DNA of 64,000 bases from Hyphomicrobiales bacterium (GTDB taxonomy: Bacteria > Pseudomonadota > Alphaproteobacteria > Rhizobiales > Beijerinckiaceae): the NCBI GenBank assembly GCA_027484605.1, contig JAIXSR010000147.1:1-64000 (forward strand). The letters are read 5' to 3'. The position numbers and the translations under genes were made by a program. Positions within the stretch are counted from its first letter, which is position 1; every line of letters begins with the position of its first letter. This document shows, piece after piece, positions 42,885 through 52,080 of the stretch. The notes beneath the pieces are model-generated. The model was not told where the DNA came from. It was given only the letters and a program-made list of their open reading frames with translations, and did no database searches.

Positions 42885-43883
42885 TCAATTAATAATACTA
42901 ATTCGCGGGCCTTTGTCGTTCCGACGGCCGGGTTCGGGTGTCGGACCCGGCTCGCGACGGATTCCCTCCTGTCCGGGCGGGCCGGCGGGAGGACTTGCTT
43001 CGCGCGCGAGTTCGGCCATCAGCCAGTCGCGGAAGGCCGCGATTTTTTTCGGCAGCACCGCGCGGTGCCGCCAGACCAGCCGGTGCCCGCTGGCCTTGAT
43101 GTCCCGCGTGCCGAACGGCATGACCAGCCGGCCCGAGGCGAGTTCGGCCTCCGCGATCAGCGTTGATTCGAGGCAGATGCCGAGCCCGTCGGTCGCGGCG
43201 GCGATGGCCATGAACGAGCGGTCGAAATGCATGTTCCGCGCCGGAACCGGCTTGCCCGGCGCATGCTCGTCAAGCCAGCTCTGCCATTGCACGACATTGC
43301 GGACCGAATGCAGCAGCGTCATCGGCTCGAATTGCATGGTCCGCGGGTTCCACGGGCCGGGCCGGAGGTAATCCGGCGCGCAGAGCGGCACGATGCTCTC
43401 CTCGGCCACCAGCAGCGAGTCGCAGCCTTCCGGCACCGGCCGGCCATATTGCAGGTCGAGATCATAGACATCGTCCCGGAAAGGCCCGGCATCCGGCGTC
43501 GAGGACAGCCGGACCACGATATCCGGATGCGCGGAGATGAACCGTTTCAGCCGTGGCATCAGCCATTGCGCCGCGAAGCTCGGCGAGCAATGCAGCGCCA
43601 GGATCTGCGCATTGGCCGGCTGCGAGACGATCCGCGTCGCGGCCTCCAGCCGCTGGAACCCCTCCTGCAAAGCCTCGTGATAGCGATGCGCCGCATCCGT
43701 GGCGAAGACGCTGCGGTTGCGGCGCTCGAAGAGCGGCGCGCCGAGCACCCGCTCCAGCTCCCGGATCCGGTGCGAGATCGCCGCGGTGGTCAGGCCGAGG
43801 GACTCGGCGGCCTGGGTGAAGCTGCCCTGCCGCATCACGGCGCGGAAGGCTTCGAGCGAGCGGAGCGGCGGCAGGGCAGACAT
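42885..43883 (-). CDS. LysR-family regulator (GcvA-like)
   Basis: This is a 332-residue regulator with an N-terminal winged helix (SFTQAAESLGLTTAAISHRI and LGAPLFERR) and a periplasmic-binding-like effector domain starting about residue 90. A proline- and glycine-rich tail of about 35 residues follows. It is divergent from the SDR at 44015; the gap of 131 bp is AT-rich and includes CAAAA-AAA-TTTTG. Control of that SDR is the simplest guess. Confidence 0.88.
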   Translation of the reverse strand: MSALPPLRSLEAFRAVMRQGSFTQAAESLGLTTAAISHRIRELERVLGAPLFERRNRSVFATDAAHRYHEALQEGFQRLEAATRIVSQPANAQILALHCSPSFAAQWLMPRLKRFISAHPDIVVRLSSTPDAGPFRDDVYDLDLQYGRPVPEGCDSLLVAEESIVPLCAPDYLRPGPWNPRTMQFEPMTLLHSVRNVVQWQSWLDEHAPGKPVPARNMHFDRSFMAIAAATDGLGICLESTLIAEAELASGRLVMPFGTRDIKASGHRLVWRHRAVLPKKIAAFRDWLMAELAREASPPAGPPGQEGIRREPGPTPEPGRRNDKGPRISIIN

Positions 43884-44014
43884 TCAAAACTCCTGATGGA
43901 AGGCAATCGGAAAATCGTCAAAAAAATTTTGTCAATCGACATACATTATTTGATTTTCCTTGTCCAAAATCCTGCGCAAAATGGCGTCAAAACAGGTCAT
44001 TCCGGGAGGATTTC

Positions 44015-44767
44015 ATGCTGCTCAAGGGTCAGGTCGCCGTCATTACCGGCGGGGCGTCGAAGCGTGGGCTGGGCCTCGCCACGGCGCGGCTCTTCGCCGA
44101 GCACGGCGCCCGGGTGGCGATTCTCGACATCGACCTGAACGCCGCGAAGGAGGCTGTGGCCAGCCTGAAGGGCCGCGGCCACATGGCCCTCCGCTGCGAT
44201 GTGACGAAGCGCGCGGCATGTGAACGCGCCGTCGAGCGGGTTATCAAGCGGCATAACCGCCTGGATATCCTGCTGAATTACGCCGGCATCACCTCGCCGC
44301 AGCGGGTGATGCAGGTCGATGATGCCACCTATGATCGGATCTTCGATATCAATATGCGCGGCACCTATTTCATGACGCAGGCCGTCGTGCCGCAGATGCG
44401 GGCGCAGCATTCAGGATCGATCGTGAACATGTCCTCGGTCTCCGCGCAGCGCGGCGGCGGGGTGTTCGGCGGCTCGCATTATTCCGCCGCCAAGGGTGCA
44501 ATCCTTGGATATACAAAGGCTTGCGCGCGTGAACTCGGCCCGGACAATATCCGCGTCAACGCCATCTGCCCCTCGATGATCGATACCGACATCACCGGTG
44601 GCATGCTCACGGATGAACGGCGCGAGGAGATCAAGAAATCGATCCCGATGGGCCGGATCGGCACCGCCGACGAGGTGGCCGGCTGCGGCCTCTTCCTCGC
44701 CTCTTCGCTTTCCAGTTATGTCACCGGCTCCGAGATCGACATCAATGGCGGCAGCCATATCCATTGA
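44015..44767 (+). CDS. short-chain dehydrogenase/reductase
   Basis: This is a 250-residue SDR with the NAD(P) motif TGGASKRGLG, the NYAGI strand in place of NNAG, catalytic YSAAK and the C-terminal SYVTGSEIDINGG. The Asp of VAILDIDL at the end of strand 2 favours NAD(H). A GGGAGGA ribosome site precedes ATG at 44015. It is probably regulated by the divergent LysR gene. Substrate unknown. Confidence 0.88.
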   Translation: MLLKGQVAVITGGASKRGLGLATARLFAEHGARVAILDIDLNAAKEAVASLKGRGHMALRCDVTKRAACERAVERVIKRHNRLDILLNYAGITSPQRVMQVDDATYDRIFDINMRGTYFMTQAVVPQMRAQHSGSIVNMSSVSAQRGGGVFGGSHYSAAKGAILGYTKACARELGPDNIRVNAICPSMIDTDITGGMLTDERREEIKKSIPMGRIGTADEVAGCGLFLASSLSSYVTGSEIDINGGSHIH

Positions 44768-44792
44768 TATTTCAAGGGTCTGAGCGCTGCGT

Positions 44793-45368
44793 TCATCGCG
44801 CGCCGCCGGCCTCGGCCAACAGGGCGCGGGCAGAATCGCCCGCCCAGTCCATCGCCCCGGCTACATAGCCGAAATTCCGCCCGTCCGGCGTCAGCACATA
44901 GCTCAGCGGCAGGCCGAACAGCCGGAACGGGTCCTGCGGCGTCGCCTCATCCGCCCGCCGCGCGACGCGGAATTCCGGATCGATGAATGCAGGCAGCCTG
45001 TTCAGGCGAAGGGCGGCGAGATAGGGCCGCACGATCCGGGCGCCTTCCCGGTCGACCGAGATCGCCACGGCCCGGATGCCCGGTTCGCGCTGCAGCAGCG
45101 CATCGAGGGCGGGGAGTTCCTGCCGGCAGGGCGGGCACCAGGTCGCGAAGAAATTCACAATCAGAACAGTGCCCTGGAACCGATCCAGCGGCACCGCCCG
45201 GCCATCCAGCCCGATCAGTTGATGCCGGCCGACCGGCGCCGGATCGGCAAAGCGGATCGCCTGCCCGCGCGCGCTGCGCAGGGTGGGCAGGGGCGCCTGC
45301 GCGCGGGCCGGGGGCGCGAGCAGGCCCGTGGTCATCAGGCCGAGAAGGGTGCGTCGGGGCAGGAGCAT
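44793..45368 (-). CDS. TlpA-like thioredoxin-fold protein, exported
   Basis: This is a 191-residue thiol-disulfide protein with a Tat-like signal (PRRTLLGLMTTGLLAPPARAQA). The redox motif is FFATWCPPCRQELP in a TlpA/ResA-like fold, with the cis-Pro region GLPLSYVLTPDG. It would act in the periplasm, for instance reducing cytochrome apoproteins or copper proteins. The start at 45368 follows GGAAGA. It is tail-to-tail with the SDR and divergent from the TAXI binding protein; no obvious functional link to either. Confidence 0.85.
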   Translation of the reverse strand: MLLPRRTLLGLMTTGLLAPPARAQAPLPTLRSARGQAIRFADPAPVGRHQLIGLDGRAVPLDRFQGTVLIVNFFATWCPPCRQELPALDALLQREPGIRAVAISVDREGARIVRPYLAALRLNRLPAFIDPEFRVARRADEATPQDPFRLFGLPLSYVLTPDGRNFGYVAGAMDWAGDSARALLAEAGGAR

Positions 45369-45530
45369 GGGGTCTTCCCGGGCATTCAGCCTATAAAATA
45401 ACCAACGAAAACAATAATTTGCGAATTCTATACGAGGAAACCCCCATTGCAACCGCCTTCTGGCTGTGGCATTCAGGAAGGATGCGCCGCCGCTTGAGAA
45501 TGGCGCAAGATTGATGGGTGGAGAAACGGC

Positions 45531-46496
45531 ATGACATTTCCGATGCGCAAGACGATCCTCGCGGCCATGGCCGCTTCCGCCATGATGGTACCGGGCATCG
45601 CCCGGGCGGATTTCATCAACATCCTGACCGGCGGAACCTCGGGGGTCTATTACCCGATGGGTGTCGGCATGTCGAAACTGTTCGGCGAGAAGATTGCCGG
45701 CGCACGCCCGAGCGTTCAGGCGACCAAGGCCTCGGTGGAGAATCTCAACCTGCTCCAGCAGGGCAAGGGCGAGATCGCATTCACCCTGGGCGATTCGGTC
45801 ATCTCCGCCTGGAAGGGCGAGGTCGATGCCGGCTTTCCGGCGCCGCTGAAGAAGCTGCGCGGCATTGCCGCGATCTATCCCAACTATATCCAGATCGTGG
45901 CGTCCAAGGAATCCGGGATCAAGACCCTGGCAGACCTCAAGGGCAAGCGCCTTTCGGTCGGCGCGCCGAAATCGGGCACCGAGCTGAACGCCCGCGCCAT
46001 CCTCTCCGCTGCCGGCCTGTCCTACAAGGATCTGGGCAAGGTGGAGTATCTGCCCTTCGGCGATTCGGTCGAACTGATGAAGAACCGCCAGCTCGATGCG
46101 ACGCTGCAATCGGCCGGCCTCGGCGTGGCCTCGATCCGCGATCTCTCGACCTCGGTCGAGATCGTCATGGTGGAAGTGCCGCCGGCGCTGATCGACAAGG
46201 CCGGTCCTCCGTTCATCCAGGGCGCGATCCCGCCGAATACCTATACCGGCCAGACCACCCCGATCAGCACGGCCGCGGTGATGAACTATCTCGTCACGCA
46301 TGAAGGCATGTCGGAAAAGGCGGTCTACGAGATGACCAAGGCCATTTTCGAGAACCTCCCGACCATCGCTGCGGCCCATGCCGCCGGCCGGTCGATCAAG
46401 GTCGAGAATGCCATGGACGGGATGGCCATCCCGGTTCATCCCGGCGCCGCGAAATATTTCGCGGAAAAGGGCATCAAGGTCCCCGCCACCAACTGA
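45531..46496 (+). CDS. TRAP transporter TAXI-family substrate-binding protein
   Basis: This is a 321-residue periplasmic protein. After a signal peptide ending GIARA, the mature part begins DFINILTGGTSGVYYPMGVG, which contains the TAXI hallmark TGGxxGxYYP. Further family stretches are QGKGEIAFTLGDSV and LSVGAPKSGTELNARAIL. TAXI systems commonly import glutamate, 2-oxoglutarate or other acids. It is upstream of the fused TRAP permease. Confidence 0.92.
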   Translation: MTFPMRKTILAAMAASAMMVPGIARADFINILTGGTSGVYYPMGVGMSKLFGEKIAGARPSVQATKASVENLNLLQQGKGEIAFTLGDSVISAWKGEVDAGFPAPLKKLRGIAAIYPNYIQIVASKESGIKTLADLKGKRLSVGAPKSGTELNARAILSAAGLSYKDLGKVEYLPFGDSVELMKNRQLDATLQSAGLGVASIRDLSTSVEIVMVEVPPALIDKAGPPFIQGAIPPNTYTGQTTPISTAAVMNYLVTHEGMSEKAVYEMTKAIFENLPTIAAAHAAGRSIKVENAMDGMAIPVHPGAAKYFAEKGIKVPATN

Positions 46497-46535
46497 TCCT
46501 CCGTTCCGTTCGGAAAGACGGGAATCGCGGGCCAT

Positions 46536-46557
46536 CGGGCCGGCGGTTCCCGGCCCG
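46536..46557 (+). other. 8-bp stem hairpin between the TAXI binding protein and TRAP permease
   Basis: CGGGCCGG / CCGGCCCG pair perfectly around a 6-nt loop, 39 bp after the binding-protein stop. It resembles the mRNA-protecting structures seen after other binding-protein genes here. Confidence 0.5.
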
Positions 46558-46601
46558 TCGTGAACAGACATCCAGCCCCATCGAGATGAACAGGGCCCGC
46601 C

Positions 46602-48887
46602 ATGGCGCAAGCGCTTCCGCATGACCACCAGCCTTCCGCCCCGGTTGCCGTGGTCGATCCTGAACACGGGCTCCCGGACAATTTCGGCCAGGGCCGGGCG
46701 GCGATGATCCTGTTCTGGATCGCGGTGGCCTTCTCCGCCTTCCAGATCGTGACGGCCTTCGGCGTGCCCCTGGACAAGCCGATCCTCGGCACGATGACCG
46801 CCATTCATGTGCTGGACGGCGTCTTTGTCGCCTGGGCCGGCCTGCTGGTCTTCCGCAGCGTGACCGGGCGCGCCAGCCTGGCCGGCTGGGTTGCCTTCGC
46901 CACCCTTCTGGTCGCGCTCGTGCTGGTGCAGCGCTTCAATGGCAGCCTGCCGAACCAGGTTATCCGTACCCTGCACGTGGCCTTTCTCTGCCTCGTCGCG
47001 GGCGGGATGCTGGCGATCCACCGCTCCGCCCATGCCTGGGAGCGGGTGCTCTGGTGGTGCGTCGGCCTTGCCGGTTTCGGCGTCGGCGTCTTCCACTGGC
47101 ATTTCTACGAAGTGCTGGTGAACCGCGCCGGCGACATCACCCATCGCGAACTCTGGATCGGCGTGACCGCGCTCGCCATCCTCTTCCTGCTGATCTGGCG
47201 GGTGATGGGCATCGCCCTGCCCATCGTGGCGGGGATCTTCCTCGCCTATTGCCTGTTCGGGGAGATGCTGCCGGCCCCGTTCGACCATCGCGGCTACGCC
47301 TTCGATCAGGTGATCGAGCACATGGCCTATGGCACCGAAGGCATCTACGCCACGCCGACGCTGGTCTCCGCCACCTTCATCTTCCTGTTCATCCTGTTCG
47401 GTGCCTTCATGGAAAGGGCCGGCGTCATCGATTTCTTCAATGACCTGTCGATGGCCTTGTTCGGCGGCCAGCGCGGCGGACCCGGCAAGGTCTGCGTGGC
47501 CTCATCCGCGCTGATGGGCACGGTCTCCGGTTCCGGCGTCGCCAATGTCGTCGCCTCCGGCCAGTTCACTATTCCGCTGATGAAGCGCTCGGGCTTCAAC
47601 AGCGCCTTTGCCGGCGGCGTCGAGGCCACCTCGTCTATGGGCGGGCAGATCATGCCGCCGGTCATGGGGGCGGTGGCCTTCATCATGGCCGAGACGATCG
47701 ACGTGCCCTATTCCAAGATCGTCGAGGCGGCGATCATCCCGGCCATGCTGTATTTCCTCGCCTGCTACTGGGCCGTTCATCTGGAATCGCTGCGCCTCGG
47801 CCTTGTCGGTGTCCCGAAGGACCAGCTGCCCAGCGCCCGCGAGGAGATGCGCAAGAAATGGTTCCTGCTCGCCCCGCTCGGCGTGCTGGTCTACCTGCTC
47901 TTCGGCGGCTACACGCCCATCTTTGCCGGCGCCATCGGTCTTGCGCTCACCGTGGCGATGATCCTCGGCTCGGCCATCGTCATGGGCTTCGGCACGCTGG
48001 CGCTCCGCCTCGTCTTCTGGATCGGCTTCGCCCTGCTGGCGGCGGCCTCGATGGCCTACAGCATGGCGGCCGTCGTCATGGTCGTGCTGGCCCTCGTGAT
48101 CTGGAACCTGTTCCGCGGCCAGTCCGGCCGGACCGTGCTCGACCAATGCATCGTCGCCCTTGCCGACGGCGCCCGTCAGGCCCTGCCGGTCGGCCTCGCC
48201 TGCGCGGTGGTCGGCATCGTCATCGGCACGATGACGCTGACGGGCATCGGCACCATCTTCGGCGGCTGGCTGATCGGCATCGGCAAGAACAGCATGTTCC
48301 TTGCCCTGTTGCTCACCATGGTGTTCAGCCTCATCCTCGGCATGGGCATTCCCACCATTCCGAACTACATCATCACCTCGTCGCTGGCCGCGCCGATCCT
48401 GCTCGAACTGGGCGTGCCGCTGATCGTCAGCCATATGTTCGTCTTCTATTTCGGCATCATGGCCGATCTCACCCCGCCGGTTGCGCTCGCGGCCTTTGCC
48501 GCTGCGCCGATCGCGAAGGAAAGCGGGATGAAAATCGGCATCCAGGCGGTCAAGATCGCGCTGCCCGGCTTCGTGATCCCGTTCATGGCCGTTTATGATC
48601 CGAGCCTGATGCTGCAGCCGGTCAAGGGCCTGGCGGGGATGGACTATGCCCTGGCCGTGGCCTGGATCGTCATCAAGGCCACGCTCGCGATCATCCTCTG
48701 GGGGGCGGCCTTTACCGGTTATCTCCAGCATGCCCTGGCCGCGTGGGAGCGCATGCTGGCGGTGGCCGCGGCGGCATTGCTGGTGGCGGCTGTGCCGCTG
48801 ACCGACGAGATCGGCCTCGCCCTGTCAGCCTTGGTCATCGGCCATCATCTCTGGCGCGGGCGCCGGAAGCGCGCCGTTCCGGCATGA
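46602..48887 (+). CDS. TRAP transporter fused permease (4TM + 12TM)
   Basis: This is a 761-residue membrane protein in which the small and large TRAP permeases are one chain, the usual form in TAXI systems. The N-terminal third has several hydrophobic helices; the large-permease part shows ATFIFLFILFGAFMERAGVI, GTVSGSGVANVVASGQFTI, EATSSMGGQIMPPVMGA and LGMGIPTIPNYIITS. It is 105 bp after the binding protein and 10 bp before the DUF1850 gene. Confidence 0.92.
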   Translation: MAQALPHDHQPSAPVAVVDPEHGLPDNFGQGRAAMILFWIAVAFSAFQIVTAFGVPLDKPILGTMTAIHVLDGVFVAWAGLLVFRSVTGRASLAGWVAFATLLVALVLVQRFNGSLPNQVIRTLHVAFLCLVAGGMLAIHRSAHAWERVLWWCVGLAGFGVGVFHWHFYEVLVNRAGDITHRELWIGVTALAILFLLIWRVMGIALPIVAGIFLAYCLFGEMLPAPFDHRGYAFDQVIEHMAYGTEGIYATPTLVSATFIFLFILFGAFMERAGVIDFFNDLSMALFGGQRGGPGKVCVASSALMGTVSGSGVANVVASGQFTIPLMKRSGFNSAFAGGVEATSSMGGQIMPPVMGAVAFIMAETIDVPYSKIVEAAIIPAMLYFLACYWAVHLESLRLGLVGVPKDQLPSAREEMRKKWFLLAPLGVLVYLLFGGYTPIFAGAIGLALTVAMILGSAIVMGFGTLALRLVFWIGFALLAAASMAYSMAAVVMVVLALVIWNLFRGQSGRTVLDQCIVALADGARQALPVGLACAVVGIVIGTMTLTGIGTIFGGWLIGIGKNSMFLALLLTMVFSLILGMGIPTIPNYIITSSLAAPILLELGVPLIVSHMFVFYFGIMADLTPPVALAAFAAAPIAKESGMKIGIQAVKIALPGFVIPFMAVYDPSLMLQPVKGLAGMDYALAVAWIVIKATLAIILWGAAFTGYLQHALAAWERMLAVAAAALLVAAVPLTDEIGLALSALVIGHHLWRGRRKRAVPA

Positions 48888-48897
48888 CGGGCGCGCC

Positions 48898-49269
48898 ATG
48901 AGCGCCTGCCTGCTCGTCTCGGGAAAGGCGCTGGCCCTGGCCGCGCCGCTCTTCACCCTGGGCTGGACCCATTCGGTCGAGAAGGTCGAATGGGAGGAAA
49001 CCTGGCGCGTTGCCGGCACGACACTGGTGCTCGAACAGGCCCGCGTGAAGGCTTCCGGCGCCGGCATGGAACCTCCGCCGGAAGCCCGCCGCGTCGAGGG
49101 CTGGTATGTCTGGCACCCGCAGCGCATCGAGAGCCGGCTCATGCTGGCCGCCTCGGGCGCGACCGGCTCCGGCTGGCGGCTCTGTTCCGGCGGGCAATGC
49201 CATGTGCTGGGCGAGAATGCTGCCGGCCCCGTTCAGATCGAGCCCTGCCCGCCGTTCATCCGACCCTGA
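48898..49269 (+). CDS. DUF1850 domain protein accompanying the TAXI-TRAP system
   Basis: This is a 123-residue protein with the DUF1850 features LGWTHSVEKVEWEETWRV near the start and GSGMEPPP-like AGMEPPPEARRVEGWYVW in the middle. These genes very often follow TAXI-type permeases, but their function is not known; they may be periplasmic helpers. The last 14 bp overlap the convergent amidohydrolase gene. Two cysteines near the end (LCSGGQC) could pair. Confidence 0.85.
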   Translation: MSACLLVSGKALALAAPLFTLGWTHSVEKVEWEETWRVAGTTLVLEQARVKASGAGMEPPPEARRVEGWYVWHPQRIESRLMLAASGATGSGWRLCSGGQCHVLGENAAGPVQIEPCPPFIRP

Positions 49270-50629
49270 GGCGCCGCGCCCGGACCGGGCGGCCGATGCC
49301 GGGCGCGGCGACGATCTGCCCCTCCTTCGCCACCAGCTGCCCGCGCAGGAAGGTCATGACCGGCAGGCCCCGCGTCCGGAAGCCTTCGAACGGCGTCACA
49401 TTCCCGAGGGAGTGCAGGTCCTCGCCCCGGATCACGCCCTCCCGGTTCATGTCGATCACCACGAGATCGGCATCGGTGCCCGGCTGCAAGGTGCCCTTCT
49501 GCGGGAAAAGGCCAAAGGCGCGCGCCGGCGCGGCGCAGGCCATGCGGACGTAATCCGGCAGCGTGATCCGGCCATCATTCACGGCCGTCAGCATCAGGCG
49601 CATCGAGGTCTCGACCCCCGGAAAGCCCGGCGCGACATCCCAGATCGAGCCGCGCCGCTTCTCGGCCGGGGCATGGGGCGCATGGTCGGTCGAGATCATG
49701 TCGATCACGCCGCTCGCCAGCGCATCCCAGAGCGGGCCGGCATGCCCGGCTTCCCGCACCGGCGGCTTGACCCGCAAGGCGAGATCGCCGACGCGCGGGG
49801 CATCCTCCATACTCAGATAGAGATAATGCGGGCAGGTCTCGGCAGTAATGTCCACGCCCCGCCGCTTGGCAGCGGCGATCAGCGGCAGGGAGTGCCGGCA
49901 ATTCTCGTGGGCGATATGAACAGGGCAGCCGGTCCATTCGGCAAACAGCGCGATCCGCGAGACAGCTTCGACCGTCGCGATATCGGCATGCTGTTCGAGA
50001 TGGGCGGCGAGGTCGTGGCGTCCCGCCGCTTTCAGCTTCGCGCCCCGCCAGGCGAGGATCGGCGTGTTTTCCGCATGAACGGTGCAGCGGATGCCAAGCC
50101 CGGCGAGAATGCCCAGCGCATCGAGCACGGCGCCGTCATTCGGGCAGGGCACGAGCGGGTTGTCACTGCCGAGATAGAGCTTGAACGCCACGGCGCCCGC
50201 CTCGGCCATCGGTGCGAGCTGGTCGAGATTGCCCTCGCCGATATAGCCATAGACACCGAAATCGACCAGGGCCTGCGCCGAGGCGAGGGCCAGCTTGGCG
50301 CGGACGGCGCCGGCATCGGCTGTCGGCGGGTTGGTGTTCGGCATGTCGAATACGGTGGTCACGCCGCCGATGGCCGCGGCGCGCGTGGCGGTTGTCCAGG
50401 TCTCCTTGTGGGAGAAACCGGGTTCGCGGAAATGGACATGAACGTCCAATGCGCCGGGAATGACATGGTGCCCGGCAACGTCGATGACCTGCCGGGCGGG
50501 CGGCATCGCCGCATCATGGCCCAGCGCAACGATCCGGCCATCATGCACGGCGACCGCGCCCGGCCGCATTCCCTCGGGCGTGACGAGCATCCCCCCGGCA
50601 AGCACCAGATCGATCGGTCCGGCTGTCAT
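49256..50629 (-). CDS. cyclic amidohydrolase 1 (dihydroorotase/allantoinase/hydantoinase family)
   Basis: This is a 457-residue TIM-barrel hydrolase that opens cyclic amide or ureide rings using a binuclear metal site. Ligands are in DVHVHFREPG, the carboxylated Lys in FKLYLGS, His in TVHAEN and HIAHENC, and Asp in STDHAPH. Allantoinase, dihydroorotase and dihydropyrimidinase share these, so the ring opened is uncertain. It overlaps the upstream deaminase gene by 4 bp and is last in the ten-gene operon. A second paralogue lies at 57305. Confidence 0.85.
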   Translation of the reverse strand: MTAGPIDLVLAGGMLVTPEGMRPGAVAVHDGRIVALGHDAAMPPARQVIDVAGHHVIPGALDVHVHFREPGFSHKETWTTATRAAAIGGVTTVFDMPNTNPPTADAGAVRAKLALASAQALVDFGVYGYIGEGNLDQLAPMAEAGAVAFKLYLGSDNPLVPCPNDGAVLDALGILAGLGIRCTVHAENTPILAWRGAKLKAAGRHDLAAHLEQHADIATVEAVSRIALFAEWTGCPVHIAHENCRHSLPLIAAAKRRGVDITAETCPHYLYLSMEDAPRVGDLALRVKPPVREAGHAGPLWDALASGVIDMISTDHAPHAPAEKRRGSIWDVAPGFPGVETSMRLMLTAVNDGRITLPDYVRMACAAPARAFGLFPQKGTLQPGTDADLVVIDMNREGVIRGEDLHSLGNVTPFEGFRTRGLPVMTFLRGQLVAKEGQIVAAPGIGRPVRARRLRVG

Positions 50630-52080
50630 GGCATTGCCCTCGTTATGGCCTCGGCAACGGCAAAGAGATCCGCATTGCGGGCCTTGAGGCTTGCGATCCG
50701 GTCGCGGATCTCCGCCAGCGCGCCGGCCGCGTCGAAGCTGGTGACCCGCCCGTCCTCGACCAGGACGCGGCCATCGACCAGGACATGCGAGACCGCTGCG
50801 CCCGTTTCCGCAAAGACCAGCTGCGCCACCGGGTCATTCACCGGCACCCACCAGGGATGATCGAGCCGGTAGAGAACGAGATCGGCCCGGAAGCCCGGCG
50901 CAAGAACCCCGATCTCGCCTTCCCGGCGAAGCGCCTTCGCGCCGCCTTCCGTCGCCATGCGCAGCGCATCGCGCGCGCCGACCCAGCGCGAGCGGTCGGG
51001 CAGATCCGCGCGATGCAGCAGGGCGGCGGCGCGCATGGCCTCCTGCAGGATCAGGTTGTCATTGGCGCCGGAGCCATCCGTGCCGAGCGCGATCGGCAGG
51101 CCGGCGGCGAGCATGTCCGGTGTCCGCATGCGCCCGGCGCCGATCCGGGCATTGCTCTCCGGATTATGAACAGCGACCACGCCATGTCCGGCCATCCGCG
51201 CGATATCGTCATCGGTCAGCCAGATGCAATGGGCGCAGGACCAGCGCCCGGACAGAACGCCGAGCCGGTCGAGATGCTCGACCGTGGTCATGCCGTAGCG
51301 GCGGGCCGCAATCTCGGCCTGCGCCCGTGTCTCCAGCAGATGCGTATGGATGCCGAGATCATGCTGCCCGGCCAGTTCGGCGCAGAAGACCAGAGCCTCG
51401 TCGCTGCACCGGTCCGGGTTCGACGGCGCCGGGAAGACGCCGATCCGCCCCGCATGGCCATGCCAGCGACGCACGATTTCCGGCATTTCCTCGCGCAGGG
51501 CGGCAAGGGGATGCGGCTTGAGGATGTCCACCGAGGCGGCAGCCGCCGCCAGGTCGGGTGGCAGCCCGGCTCCGGCAGGAAGGATATCGCCGAATGCGCC
51601 ATCGAAAAACCGCATGCCCAAGGTCGCGCGCATCCCCGTTTCCGCCCAGGCGGAAAGCACGGCATCCATCTCGGCAATCGAGAAGCGCTGGCCGGGGAAA
51701 TGGTCGATCACCGCCGTGGTGCCGCTCTGCAGCATCTGGGCCGCGCAGAGCAGCACGGCGAGGCGGATCTCGTCGGGATTCCGGCGGGAGGTATGGGCCT
51801 GGGTCAGCCACATGAAGGCGGGGTGGCTCAGCCGGTCGCCGAACCCCGCCATCGTGCCGGATTGTGAATGCATATGCGCATTCACCAACCCCGGAACCGC
51901 GAGCATGCCGCGGGCCTCGATCACCCGGTCAACAGGGGCGAGTGCGTCATCCGGCAAAGCACCCAAAGCGGCGATCACGCCATCGCGGATCAGGATATCG
52001 CCGGTCTGGTGGATCCGGGCCTCATCATCGAGGGTCAGGATCATCGCTTGCCGGATCAGCACGGTCCCGCTTTTCAGCAT
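50626..52080 (-). CDS. amidohydrolase of the ATZ/TRZ deaminase group 1
   Basis: This is a 484-residue metal-dependent hydrolase, typically deaminating or dechlorinating aromatic N-heterocycles or their nucleosides. Metal and catalytic residues are seen in NAHMHS, GIHTHLLETRAQ, CAHCIWL and LGTDGSGAND. Relatives act on guanine, 8-oxoguanine, methylthioadenosine/S-adenosylhomocysteine, cytosine-type or s-triazine rings. The gene is coupled by overlap with its neighbours (4 bp and 7 bp). Confidence 0.85.
   Translation of the reverse strand: MLKSGTVLIRQAMILTLDDEARIHQTGDILIRDGVIAALGALPDDALAPVDRVIEARGMLAVPGLVNAHMHSQSGTMAGFGDRLSHPAFMWLTQAHTSRRNPDEIRLAVLLCAAQMLQSGTTAVIDHFPGQRFSIAEMDAVLSAWAETGMRATLGMRFFDGAFGDILPAGAGLPPDLAAAAASVDILKPHPLAALREEMPEIVRRWHGHAGRIGVFPAPSNPDRCSDEALVFCAELAGQHDLGIHTHLLETRAQAEIAARRYGMTTVEHLDRLGVLSGRWSCAHCIWLTDDDIARMAGHGVVAVHNPESNARIGAGRMRTPDMLAAGLPIALGTDGSGANDNLILQEAMRAAALLHRADLPDRSRWVGARDALRMATEGGAKALRREGEIGVLAPGFRADLVLYRLDHPWWVPVNDPVAQLVFAETGAAVSHVLVDGRVLVEDGRVTSFDAAGALAEIRDRIASLKARNADLFAVAEAITRAMP

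Noticed and set aside
45369-47321. A 650-codon upstream extension of the TlpA-like gene
   Set aside because: It runs antisense to the TAXI binding protein and TRAP permease. The true TlpA start at 45368 has a signal peptide and ribosome site.
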